Source: Bacilli bacterium (GTDB lineage Bacteria > Bacillota_I > Bacilli_A > RF39 > UBA660). From it: a DNA stretch of 5,239 nt. Position numbers and translations under genes: made by a program. Shown here piece after piece: positions 1-5,239 of the stretch. How positions within the stretch are numbered: position 1 is the first letter of the stretch; each line of letters opens with the position of its first letter. A model generated the notes under the pieces. The model made no database searches. It had not been told where the DNA came from and was given only the letters and a program-made list of their open reading frames with translations. The stretch covers positions 1-5,239 of the forward strand of contig JAEDMO010000053.1 of the NCBI GenBank assembly GCA_016302935.1. Reading direction: 5' to 3'.

Positions 1-93
1 AAATCCTTTTTTGAATTCATACACACCATAATCAGGATCATTTTTATCAAAGATAGCTGTTATACAGTAGAAATTATATTTTATTATTTTCAC
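1..93 (-). pseudogene. C-terminal remnant of a FemAB-family peptidyltransferase (partial, runs off the left edge)
   Basis: Read on the minus strand from 93, the frame is open to the window edge and gives VKIIKYNFYCITAIF followed by DKNDPDYGVYEFKKGF. I recognise this as the stretch near the C-terminus of FemA/FemX-type enzymes, which add amino acids to the lipid II cross-bridge. From memory the family reads roughly YNFYGISG...F......YGVYEFKKGF, with matching spacing. Here the two glycines of the first block are replaced by Cys and Ala. An in-frame TAA (96-94) lies just upstream, and beyond it the DNA encodes Psd, so the several hundred residues that normally precede this motif are absent. The only in-window start is GTG at 93-91, which overlaps the 3' end of psd by 20 bp and has no Shine-Dalgarno. 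I infer a truncated, decaying gene fragment. A short expressed protein coupled to psd is less likely. The family match rests on about 26 residues recalled without a search. Confidence 0.55.
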
Positions 94-958
94 TTATTTT
101 ACAGCCGATTATTTGGCCTAGGTGAACTTTTACTTCAATATCTTTTTGGTTTTGTTTAAGGATATCTTCATTTATCTTTATTTTGTTTTCTTTAAAAAGT
201 AATATTATAGTAGATGCTCCAAAAGAAAAATATCCTTTATGGTCATGCCTTTTAAAATTTTGACAATCATCGTTATTTATTTTTCCAATCATCAATGCCC
301 CTACTTCCATATAGATAACTGAATCAAAATTTTTAGTTTGTAATATACTGTACTGTCTATTATTTTCAGTATATACTTTGTATTTTTCGTGAGCAATGGG
401 CATAACTGTATGAAGTAGTCCATTAATCTTCTTTGTTTTAATTATCTTTCCTTCATCAAAATGATAGTAGTGATGGTAGTCATCTTTGGTTAATCTGTAT
501 ACTAAACATGTACCATTATTAAATTCTTTTGCAAGCATATCATCTTTGAGTAGTTCTTTAATTGTATAGTTACTGTTTTTAATTTTTAAATTTAGGTTTT
601 CATCTATTTTGCTTACAAATAATTTAGCATCACATACGGATATTAAATCATTTTTTTTGTTATTATATATTCGCTTATCTTCTTTGATTTTACGTGAGAA
701 GAAATCGTCAAAAGAATTATATTTTTTATCTTCATACAAAGACATATCGATTTTATTATTTTTTATGAATGAATTTATTTTTATTTTAGAAATTTTACTT
801 TTTATTATGATACTAGTTAATTTGGTGAACCAAGGTCTTGTAAAGATTAATTTCAAAAAAATTCTACCTATAATTGTTCTATAGAAAAAAACTATTATTT
901 TACTTGTTTTTTCATAATAATAGTCATTATTTTTGTAATCGTATATTTTTACTTTCAT
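74..958 (-). CDS. psd: Phosphatidylserine decarboxylase proenzyme
   Basis: Pyruvoyl-dependent membrane enzyme that decarboxylates phosphatidylserine to phosphatidylethanolamine. The 294-residue length suits the longer clostridial/bacillar form. The N-terminus (about residues 20-55) is hydrophobic and basic, as expected for membrane association, and is followed by NSFDDFFSRKIK (81-92), the family's SFxDFFxRK block. Asp110 (in SVCDAK) aligns with the catalytic Asp of SPxDG. DDYHHYYHFDEG (159-170) corresponds to DYHRYxxxDxG, GLLHTVMPIA (180-189) to GLLHTVNP, and MEVGALMIGKI (217-227) to the VGAMxVGxI block. The self-cleavage site reads FGAST (246-250), with Ser249 as pyruvoyl precursor. Alanine replaces the usual glycine before it. 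Cleavage would yield a beta chain of 248 and an alpha chain of 46 residues. The ATG lies 14 bp after the yebC stop with only a weak AGG ribosome site, so co-transcription with yebC is likely. No phosphatidylserine synthase gene is in view. Confidence 0.93.
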   Translation of the reverse strand: MKVKIYDYKNNDYYYEKTSKIIVFFYRTIIGRIFLKLIFTRPWFTKLTSIIIKSKISKIKINSFIKNNKIDMSLYEDKKYNSFDDFFSRKIKEDKRIYNNKKNDLISVCDAKLFVSKIDENLNLKIKNSNYTIKELLKDDMLAKEFNNGTCLVYRLTKDDYHHYYHFDEGKIIKTKKINGLLHTVMPIAHEKYKVYTENNRQYSILQTKNFDSVIYMEVGALMIGKINNDDCQNFKRHDHKGYFSFGASTIILLFKENKIKINEDILKQNQKDIEVKVHLGQIIGCKISENNKI

Positions 959-972
959 ACTTGGTGCCTAAA

Positions 973-1692
973 TTATATATCTAAATTATGGTAAACGTTT
1001 TGTACATCTTCTAGTTCTTCTAATGCTTCAATTAGATTTAGGACTTTGGTTGCTTGTTCGTCATCCAAGGTAATATAATTGGTTGGAACAAATGTTACTT
1101 CACTCATAATAAATTTATTGTAATTTTTACTTTCTAGGTACTCTTTAGTTTCGATAAGTTTACTTGGTTCTGTATATATAGTGTAACCTTCTTCTTCATT
1201 TATGAAGTCTAATATATCACATTCTAGTATATCTTCTAATAATTTATCTTCATTATACTCTTTATCTAAAACTATAATTCCTTTTCTTTCAAATAAATAG
1301 CTGACTGAGCCATCAGTTCCTAAATTGCCACCTCTTTTGCTTAGGGTGCTTCTGACAAAAGATGCAGTACGATTTTTATTGTCTGTTAGACAATCTATCA
1401 TAAGAGCAATTCCAGAAGGAGCATATCCTTCGTATCTGATAGCTTCATAATCTTCTTTACTGTTTTTATTTTTGGCCTTATTAAGAGCACTTTCAATATT
1501 TGATTTAGGCATATTTTCAGCTTTGCACTTTTCAATTACTAGTCGTAATGCCGAGTTGTTGTTTGGATCTGTGTCACCATTTTTTGCGGCCATATAAAGT
1601 TCTTTAGTTAATTTTTGAAATATAGCCCCTCTTTCTTGATCGGCTGCTCCCTTTTTATGTTTTATTGTTGACCATTTACTATGTCCTGACAT
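973..1692 (-). CDS. yebC: YebC/PmpR family translation factor or transcriptional regulator
   Basis: A 239-residue member of the YebC/TACO1 family, at the family's normal length. The N-terminus MSGHSKWSTIKHKKGAADQ is the family signature (GHSKWxxIKHKK), followed by RGAIFQKLTKEL (21-32) and KAENMPKSNIESAL (56-69), the NMPKxxIxxAI block. The mid-region YEGYAPSGIALMIDCLTDN (about 87-105) and RTASFVRSTLSKRGGNLG (108-125) are also conserved. Family members were first described as DNA-binding regulators (PmpR). More recent work ties them to translation, relieving ribosomes stalled on proline-rich sequences. The GHSKW start places it in the YebC branch rather than the YeeN/YeeI branch. A good Shine-Dalgarno, GAGGTG at 1703-1698, sits 5 nt before the ATG. 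A 77-bp AT-rich gap separates it from nifS. A GATAAT at 1727-1722 could be a -10, but I find no convincing -35. psd follows after 14 bp. Confidence 0.95.
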   Translation of the reverse strand: MSGHSKWSTIKHKKGAADQERGAIFQKLTKELYMAAKNGDTDPNNNSALRLVIEKCKAENMPKSNIESALNKAKNKNSKEDYEAIRYEGYAPSGIALMIDCLTDNKNRTASFVRSTLSKRGGNLGTDGSVSYLFERKGIIVLDKEYNEDKLLEDILECDILDFINEEEGYTIYTEPSKLIETKEYLESKNYNKFIMSEVTFVPTNYITLDDEQATKVLNLIEALEELEDVQNVYHNLDI

Positions 1693-1770
1693 ATTTTCAC
1701 CTCTTTAAATTATATTTATATATTATCATATTTTTTTATATGTTTGAATATTAACATGAAAAAATAGTTT

Positions 1771-2895
1771 TTATTTTAATAATAATTTATGATAATGTTT
1801 ATCAAAAATATTTAAAAAATTGTTTACTTCTTCTTCGGTAGTCAAGTATGATAGACTTATTCTTAAGGTAGTAAAGCTTAAAGTTTCATCTTTAGTCAAA
1901 GCGTACACACTCTTAGATATTGTGTTGCTTTTAGAACATGCACTTTTGGTTGATATATATACTTCGTCACTTTCTAATGCGTGAACGAATGTTTCTGGCT
2001 TAATATTTTTTAAGCTAAAGTTAATAGTATGTGGTATAGAGTTATTAGTACTGTTAATTGTGACATTGGGATAACTTTTTAATTTGTTAATTATTATTTT
2101 ATTTAGCTTAGATACATAATCATAGTGTTTATCAATATCTTGACTAACGATTTCTAATGCCTTGGCAAGCGATGCAATTAAGGGTAATGGTGGAGTTCCA
2201 CTACGATATATGGTTGTGGATTTTCCACCGTGAATTAATGGTTCAATGTCAATATTTTCTTTTTTGTATAATATTCCTATGCCTTTTAGTCCATAAAACT
2301 TATGGGCAGATAGACTAGCTAAATCGATTTTGGAAAAATCTATTTTAATTTTTCCTATAGCTTGAGTACAGTCTACATGGAAGTAACATTTGGGATATTC
2401 TTTTAATATTTCAGATATTTCTTCTATGGGTTGTTTAAGGCCAATTTCGCTATCTACAGCCGTTATACTTACTAGGATGGTGTCGTTTCTAAGTAATTTT
2501 TTTAAATGTTCTAGATCAACTAAGCCATCTTCTTTGATATTTACAAAGTCTATTTCAAACCCTAGCTTACTTAAATAGTTCAGTGGTCCAATAATAGATG
2601 AATGTTCAAGATTAGTTGTAATTATGTGTTTTCCTCTATTTTGGTACTTTAGAGCAATTCCTTTAATTGCAGTATTATTACTTTCACTAGCTCCTGATGT
2701 ATATATTATTTCACTTTCTTTAACATTTAAAAGTTCTGCTATTTTGCTAGTTGATAGTTCTTCTTGGCATTTACTTTTAACACCTAGACTGTGAATGGAA
2801 TTGGAGTTGCCCGGATAATTTATGCAAATGTCGTTAAATGTTTTTAAAACTTCTGTATTTACTGGTGTTGTTGCTGAATAATCCAAATAGATCAT
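1771..2895 (-). CDS. Cysteine desulfurase, NifS/IscS-type (aminotransferase class V)
   Basis: PLP enzyme that removes sulfur from L-cysteine as a protein persulfide, for Fe-S clusters, tRNA thiolation or thiamine. It has 374 residues, close to the group I length. The N-terminus IYLDYSATTPV is the family's YLDxxATTP signature. Cofactor-site motifs are TSGASESNN (66-74), LEHSS with His98 (96-100), HVDCTQAIGK with Asp175 and Gln178 (173-182), and SLSAHKFYGLKGIG with Lys199 as Schiff-base lysine (195-208). The persulfide cysteine is probably Cys320 in STKSACSKS. The substrate-anchoring RxGT is present as RSGTPP (231-236), but the preceding segment is HGGKSTTIY rather than the usual HGGGQExxxR, which marks a divergent subgroup. 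The gene starts 11 bp after the upstream stop, and its Shine-Dalgarno (AGGA, from 2909) includes bases of that TAG, so translation is probably coupled. No iscU/sufU scaffold, thiI or mnmA lies in the window, so the sulfur acceptor cannot be told. Confidence 0.93.
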   Translation of the reverse strand: MIYLDYSATTPVNTEVLKTFNDICINYPGNSNSIHSLGVKSKCQEELSTSKIAELLNVKESEIIYTSGASESNNTAIKGIALKYQNRGKHIITTNLEHSSIIGPLNYLSKLGFEIDFVNIKEDGLVDLEHLKKLLRNDTILVSITAVDSEIGLKQPIEEISEILKEYPKCYFHVDCTQAIGKIKIDFSKIDLASLSAHKFYGLKGIGILYKKENIDIEPLIHGGKSTTIYRSGTPPLPLIASLAKALEIVSQDIDKHYDYVSKLNKIIINKLKSYPNVTINSTNNSIPHTINFSLKNIKPETFVHALESDEVYISTKSACSKSNTISKSVYALTKDETLSFTTLRISLSYLTTEEEVNNFLNIFDKHYHKLLLK

Positions 2896-2906
2896 ATTGT
2901 CACTTC

Positions 2907-3602
2907 CTAATCATTCGGTTTGCGATATTTATCTACACTATAGATAAGCATTTTTTTTGTTCCTTCATCTAGTTCTGTTTTTTCAATGAAGGCGATTATT
3001 TGATTCAATTCTCGTTCTTTTTTTTGTTCTTCTTTTGTTAATTTTGCTTTTTCTTCAATTAAAAATTTTTGTCTTTCTGCTATTTGTATATGATATTTTT
3101 TTTCTAAATCGCTTACTAATTCTTGGTAATTAATATCTGAATTGTTCATTGCCTTTTCATATTTATGGTTAATTATGTCATATACTATATCATTAAGATA
3201 TGGAAATTTATCAATTAAAAATGATGTTAGATTAATATTCATACTTTTATCTAATAAAGGAATTTCTTTTTCTTTAATTTCAAAATAAATAAAATCTTTG
3301 TTGTCTTTGACATTTCCTGCTACATAATTTAGTAAGCTTTCCGTGTTTATAACGTTAAAATGTCTTTGGTCAATAACTGCTGTATTGTAGATTAAGCAAA
3401 CTGTCATTTCTTTTTGCATTAAGCTTTTATCATTTATTACTTTTAAGATGTGGTATTGATATTGTTTGTTATCAAAGATACTTAATACTTTTGTAATATA
3501 GTTTAAAAATGGAATGAAATCAACGATAGCAAAATTTATTGTGCTACTATTTGGGCTATCGATATTTTCTTTTCTAATATAATTTTTTACTACTTGTCTC
3601 AT
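2907..3602 (-). CDS. Unrecognised 231-residue protein encoded between pduL and nifS
   Basis: I do not recognise this protein. It has no signal peptide, no convincing membrane span and no obvious catalytic motif. Residues 22-110 are of mixed composition with hydrophobic stretches suggesting a folded domain (for example INFAIVDFIPFLNYITKVL and MTVCLIYNTAVI). Residues 111-150 are likely helical. About 160-205 is a highly charged Lys/Glu-rich helix that could form a coiled coil (KAKLTKEEQKKEREL, 185-199), followed by a short helical tail. It is a soluble, possibly oligomeric protein by inference. Support for a real gene: it is a long open frame with an ATG start, the ribosome site (GGGGG at 3613-3609, 6 nt before the ATG) is properly spaced and overlaps the pduL stop TAG, and its own stop TAG at 2909-2907 overlaps the nifS ribosome site. 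It is the middle gene of a tight three-gene set. Function cannot be assigned; neighbours in acyl-phosphate and sulfur metabolism do not point to one role. Confidence 0.85.
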   Translation of the reverse strand: MRQVVKNYIRKENIDSPNSSTINFAIVDFIPFLNYITKVLSIFDNKQYQYHILKVINDKSLMQKEMTVCLIYNTAVIDQRHFNVINTESLLNYVAGNVKDNKDFIYFEIKEKEIPLLDKSMNINLTSFLIDKFPYLNDIVYDIINHKYEKAMNNSDINYQELVSDLEKKYHIQIAERQKFLIEEKAKLTKEEQKKERELNQIIAFIEKTELDEGTKKMLIYSVDKYRKPND

Positions 3603-3612
3603 TGTGTTCCCC

Positions 3613-4170
3613 CTACTTCAATATTTCTACAATGTCATTATTTTTTAGGTTAAATGCATTGGCATCATCAGTATCTAGGTGTAATTCATATTTAGAGTTA
3701 GGTGCTTTTTTTATATATACATTTTCCATTATACCAGCTTTTTCGCCAGTTATTTTTATCTTTACTACTTCATTATTTTCAAAATTATCATTATCTTCTT
3801 CAACATGAATATGTCTTGTTGACATTATACAACAGTTTTCTTTTTTTAAAGATCCGTTAGGACCCACAATGGTAACTGTTTCACTGTTTGATAAATCGCC
3901 AGAATTACGGTATGGTGGATTAATACCTAAAAGGTAAGAATCTGTTTTGGAAATTTCTACTTGGGTGTAATTGCGGCAAGGTCCAATTACTCGAACATTG
4001 TCAATCTTATTTTTTTCTGTTTTAATAGTTACTACACTATAGCTAGCATATTGTCCTGGTTGTGATATATCATTTTTCTTAATTAACTTAGCATCTTTTC
4101 CAAAAAGATAGAAAAAATCTTCTTCGGTAAGATGTATATGTCTATTTGATATGGCTAAACTAACTTTCAT
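3613..4170 (-). CDS. pduL: PduL-type phosphate acyltransferase (phosphotransacetylase)
   Basis: Interconverts acyl-CoA plus phosphate and acyl phosphate plus CoA, typically acetyl-CoA or propionyl-CoA, feeding acetate kinase for ATP. It is unrelated in sequence to classical Pta. The 185 residues carry the two PduL beta-barrel domains. SNRHIHLTEED (8-18) supplies metal ligands His11 and His13. QPGQYASYSVVTI (37-49), VRVIGPCRNYTQVEIS (59-74) and PPYRNSGDL (85-93, with the probable phosphate-binding Arg88) follow. STRHIHVEED (117-126) supplies His120 and His122, and LHLDTDDANAF (163-173) adds His164. The protein starts almost directly at the first motif, so it lacks the N-terminal extension that targets PduL to microcompartments, and no shell genes are nearby; I infer a cytosolic housekeeping enzyme. 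No acetate kinase gene is visible. The ATG has a strong ribosome site (GGAGGTG, 4181-4175) and a near-consensus promoter just upstream. It is the first gene of the minus-strand operon. Confidence 0.95.
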   Translation of the reverse strand: MKVSLAISNRHIHLTEEDFFYLFGKDAKLIKKNDISQPGQYASYSVVTIKTEKNKIDNVRVIGPCRNYTQVEISKTDSYLLGINPPYRNSGDLSNSETVTIVGPNGSLKKENCCIMSTRHIHVEEDNDNFENNEVVKIKITGEKAGIMENVYIKKAPNSKYELHLDTDDANAFNLKNNDIVEILK

Positions 4171-4195
4171 ATTGCACCTCCATAATGGCTACTTT

Positions 4196-4224
4196 ATTAT
4201 AGCATAAAAAAATACTTTTGTCAT
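4196..4224 (-). promoter_or_regulatory. Vegetative (sigma-A-type) promoter of the pduL operon
   Basis: On the minus strand, ATGACA (-35, 4224-4219; 5 of 6 bases of TTGACA) is separated by exactly 17 bp from a perfect TATAAT (-10, 4201-4196). Transcription would start near 4189, giving a leader of about 19 nt that holds the GGAGGTG ribosome site. The leader is too short for a riboswitch or attenuator. The -35 box overlaps the proposed gerQ promoter on the other strand. Confidence 0.75.
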
Positions 4225-4229
4225 AAAAT
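4202..4229 (+). promoter_or_regulatory. Possible sporulation (sigma-E-like) promoter of gerQ
   Basis: GCATAAA at 4202-4208 and CATAAAAT at 4222-4229, 13 bp apart, resemble the Bacillus sigma-E elements as I remember them (about kmATATT, then CATACAnT). The -10 matches 7 of its 8 positions; the -35 is weaker and the spacing is at the short end. The predicted start near 4236 leaves about 15 nt before the gerQ ATG, enough for the AAAGGTG ribosome site at 4237-4243. No good sigma-A -35 accompanies the TAAAAT within this -10. Mother-cell expression fits GerQ biology, but such AT-rich matches arise easily by chance. Confidence 0.35.
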
Positions 4230-4250
4230 TTAAAAGAAAGGTGTGATTTT

Positions 4251-4610
4251 ATGAATGGAAATTATTATAATAATCCAACGTTTCCAGGAACAAGTTTAAA
4301 TAATGGAACAGTTCCTAATCAACAAAGTGTTCCTAGCTATGAAGCTAATATTTTTCCGGCTGCGACGGATGAACAATCTTATATTGAAAATATATTAAGA
4401 TTAAATAAGGGAAAGGTTGGAAAATTTCATGTAACTATTCCAAGTAGTAACGATTGGCGTGATAAAATATTCACAGGAGTTATTGAACAAGCTGGAAGAG
4501 ATCATATTATTGTAAGTAATCCTACAAATGGTGAATGGTATTTGATTTTAATGATTTATTTAGATTATGTAACATTTGACGAGCCAATTAATTATATTAA
4601 ACAATTTTAA
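4251..4610 (+). CDS. gerQ: Spore coat protein GerQ (required for CwlJ-dependent germination)
   Basis: GerQ is a mother-cell-made inner coat protein of endospores. In Bacillus subtilis it is needed to place the cortex hydrolase CwlJ and for germination triggered by Ca-dipicolinate. The conserved domain fills residues 40-112 here: DEQSYIENILRLNKGK (40-55) matches the Bacillus protein almost exactly as I recall it. EQAGRDHIIVSNP (79-91) and YLILMIYLDYVTFDEPI (97-113) are the other signature blocks. The N-terminal tail (1-39) is a low-complexity Asn/Pro/Ser/Gly region, much shorter than the Gln-rich tail in Bacillus, so the protein is 119 residues. The tail contains no lysine; the first is Lys53. 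In B. subtilis, N-terminal lysines are cross-linked by transglutaminase, so that modification is probably absent or different here. The ribosome site AAAGGTG lies 7 nt before the ATG. cwlJ, often the neighbour, is not here; a lemA-like gene follows instead. Confidence 0.92.
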   Translation: MNGNYYNNPTFPGTSLNNGTVPNQQSVPSYEANIFPAATDEQSYIENILRLNKGKVGKFHVTIPSSNDWRDKIFTGVIEQAGRDHIIVSNPTNGEWYLILMIYLDYVTFDEPINYIKQF

Positions 4611-4616
4611 TTGTCC

Positions 4617-4645
4617 TTGATAATTTGAGTTAGATTTGCTATAAT
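4617..4645 (+). promoter_or_regulatory. Strong sigma-A-type promoter of the lemA-like gene
   Basis: TTGATA at 4617-4622 (5 of 6 bases of TTGACA), a 17-bp spacer and a perfect TATAAT at 4640-4645 give a near-consensus vegetative promoter beginning 6 bp after the gerQ stop. The expected start is near A4652. The downstream gene can therefore be expressed independently of sporulation-controlled gerQ. No terminator with a U-tract separates gerQ from it, so some read-through is possible. Confidence 0.75.
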
Positions 4646-4665
4646 TAATTTAGGATGTGGTACTT

Positions 4666-5217
4666 TTGGATGCTTTAATTATATATTTTGTTATTACCTT
4701 AGTAGTTATTTGTATTATTGCTACTGTATATGCTCTTATGTATAACAAATTTAACGAAATAAGTATTAGAATCGATGAAGCAGAGGCTAATATTGATAAT
4801 ATTTTAAGAAGTAAATATGATGCTTTAAATAGAGCTATTTCAATAATTAAGGGAAATGTTGAAATAGATGATGAAATATTTGAAGAAATAGTTAAATTAA
4901 GAAGTAGAAAGATTAGTAATTTTGCTTTGGACAGAAAGTTAGTTGAAGCAAGTAATGAATTTTTTAAGTTAAAAGAACAATATAAAGATTTATATGATTC
5001 TAGCGATGAACTTAAGAAAATTTCAAAATTAATTAAGAGTAGCGATGAAAAACTTGTTACTTTGAAAGAATATTTTAATAGTAATGTTAGTAAGTATAAT
5101 AAATTAGTTAAATCTTTTCCAACTAATGTTGTGGCATTAATATCAAAATATAATGAAAAATTATTTTTTGATAGAAAAGATATGTCTGATGAAGATCATA
5201 ATGATTTTAAATTATAA
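4666..5217 (+). CDS. lemA: LemA family membrane protein
   Basis: A 183-residue single-pass membrane protein of the LemA family, whose biochemical function is not established. Residues 3-26 (ALIIYFVITLVVICIIATVY onward) form one transmembrane helix. The rest is a long, charged, mostly helical domain. The first helix (YNKFNEISIRIDEAEANIDN) matches the family's YNxLVxLxxxVxxAWxxID region, though the usual Trp is missing. The C-terminal hallmark is SKYNKLVKSFPTNVVALI (141-158), matching YNxxixxFPxNlvA, followed by KLFFDRKDM. No ATG is available near the start. GTG at 4657 would leave only about 5 nt of leader and a badly placed ribosome site. TTG at 4666 has AGGA at 4652-4655 spaced 10 nt and keeps the whole membrane helix, so I prefer it; GTG would add only three residues. 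In many bacteria lemA neighbours an M48 peptidase (htpX); nothing past 5217 can be identified. Confidence 0.85.
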   Translation: MDALIIYFVITLVVICIIATVYALMYNKFNEISIRIDEAEANIDNILRSKYDALNRAISIIKGNVEIDDEIFEEIVKLRSRKISNFALDRKLVEASNEFFKLKEQYKDLYDSSDELKKISKLIKSSDEKLVTLKEYFNSNVSKYNKLVKSFPTNVVALISKYNEKLFFDRKDMSDEDHNDFKL

Positions 5218-5239
5218 ATATGTTAATAAGGCTAGATTT

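Noticed and set aside
609..884. Plus-strand open frame of 91 codons with hydrophobic stretches
   Set aside because: It lies wholly inside psd on the other strand; its Leu/Ile/Phe-rich product is what antisense reading of Lys/Asn-rich codons gives, and it lacks a ribosome site.
1709..1714. Perfect minus-strand TATAAT upstream of yebC
   Set aside because: It would start transcription at or inside the yebC ribosome site and has only an A-run where a -35 should be; the whole gap is A/T, so matches are expected.
2390..2578. Plus-strand open frame antisense to nifS
   Set aside because: It lies opposite a well-conserved part of the cysteine desulfurase and has no family resemblance.
3602..3808. 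Plus-strand open frame antisense to pduL
   Set aside because: It overlaps the conserved C-terminal half of PduL and has no independent support.
4601..4614. Inverted repeat ACAATT-TT-AATTGT at the gerQ stop, considered as a terminator
   Set aside because: The stem is AT-rich with a 2-nt loop and is not followed by a T-tract; the -35 of the next promoter begins 3 bp later.
4655..4678. Tiny frame Met-Trp-Tyr-Phe-Trp-Met-Leu-stop overlapping the lemA start
   Set aside because: Its aromatic content recalls leader peptides, but it has no ribosome site, no attenuator hairpin follows and it overlaps the lemA coding start; most likely chance.
5000..5055. Repeated TAGCGATGAA segment within lemA (encoding SDE twice)
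   Set aside because: Two short copies in a charged helical region fit ordinary low-complexity coding sequence, not a functional DNA repeat.
5220..5239. Possible start of a next gene (ATG at 5220, reading MLIRLD)
   Set aside because: Only six codons are visible, there is no Shine-Dalgarno, and nothing identifies a family such as the HtpX peptidase often near lemA.

Overview
This is a strongly AT-rich bacterial window packed with short-gapped genes. Its gene set points to a low-GC Gram-positive of the Bacilli/Clostridia type. GerQ implies a spore-forming lineage, and the FemAB-like fragment implies peptidoglycan cross-bridge enzymes. An uncultured gut Bacillota would fit, but the taxon is inferred, not shown. 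All four tryptophan codons in the called genes are TGG and all stops are TAA or TAG, so nothing suggests recoding of UGA.

Layout. Positions 1-4170 are read on the minus strand, in the order 4170 to 1: pduL (phosphate acyltransferase), an unrecognised 231-residue protein, a NifS-type cysteine desulfurase, yebC (translation factor or regulator), psd (phosphatidylserine decarboxylase), and then a short frame resembling the C-terminus of a FemAB peptidyltransferase. Positions 4251-5217 are read on the plus strand: gerQ (spore coat/germination) and a lemA-like membrane protein. The two arms diverge from an 80-bp intergenic region at 4171-4250. That region carries a near-consensus vegetative promoter for pduL and a possible sigma-E-like promoter for gerQ, overlapping each other.

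How the genes relate. pduL, the unknown gene and nifS are separated by 10-11 bp, and the upstream stop codon is embedded in the next Shine-Dalgarno, so they look like one translationally coupled operon. yebC follows after a 77-bp AT-rich gap and is 14 bp from psd. The products (acetyl-phosphate metabolism, sulfur mobilisation, translation, phospholipid synthesis) are housekeeping and share no obvious pathway. lemA has its own strong promoter straight after gerQ.

Most of the window is ordinary core genome; I see no convincing new defence, mobile or RNA system. The best second looks are the FemAB-like remnant at the left edge, the unknown protein between pduL and nifS, the overlapping divergent promoters, the lysine-free N-terminus of GerQ and the altered maturation site of Psd.
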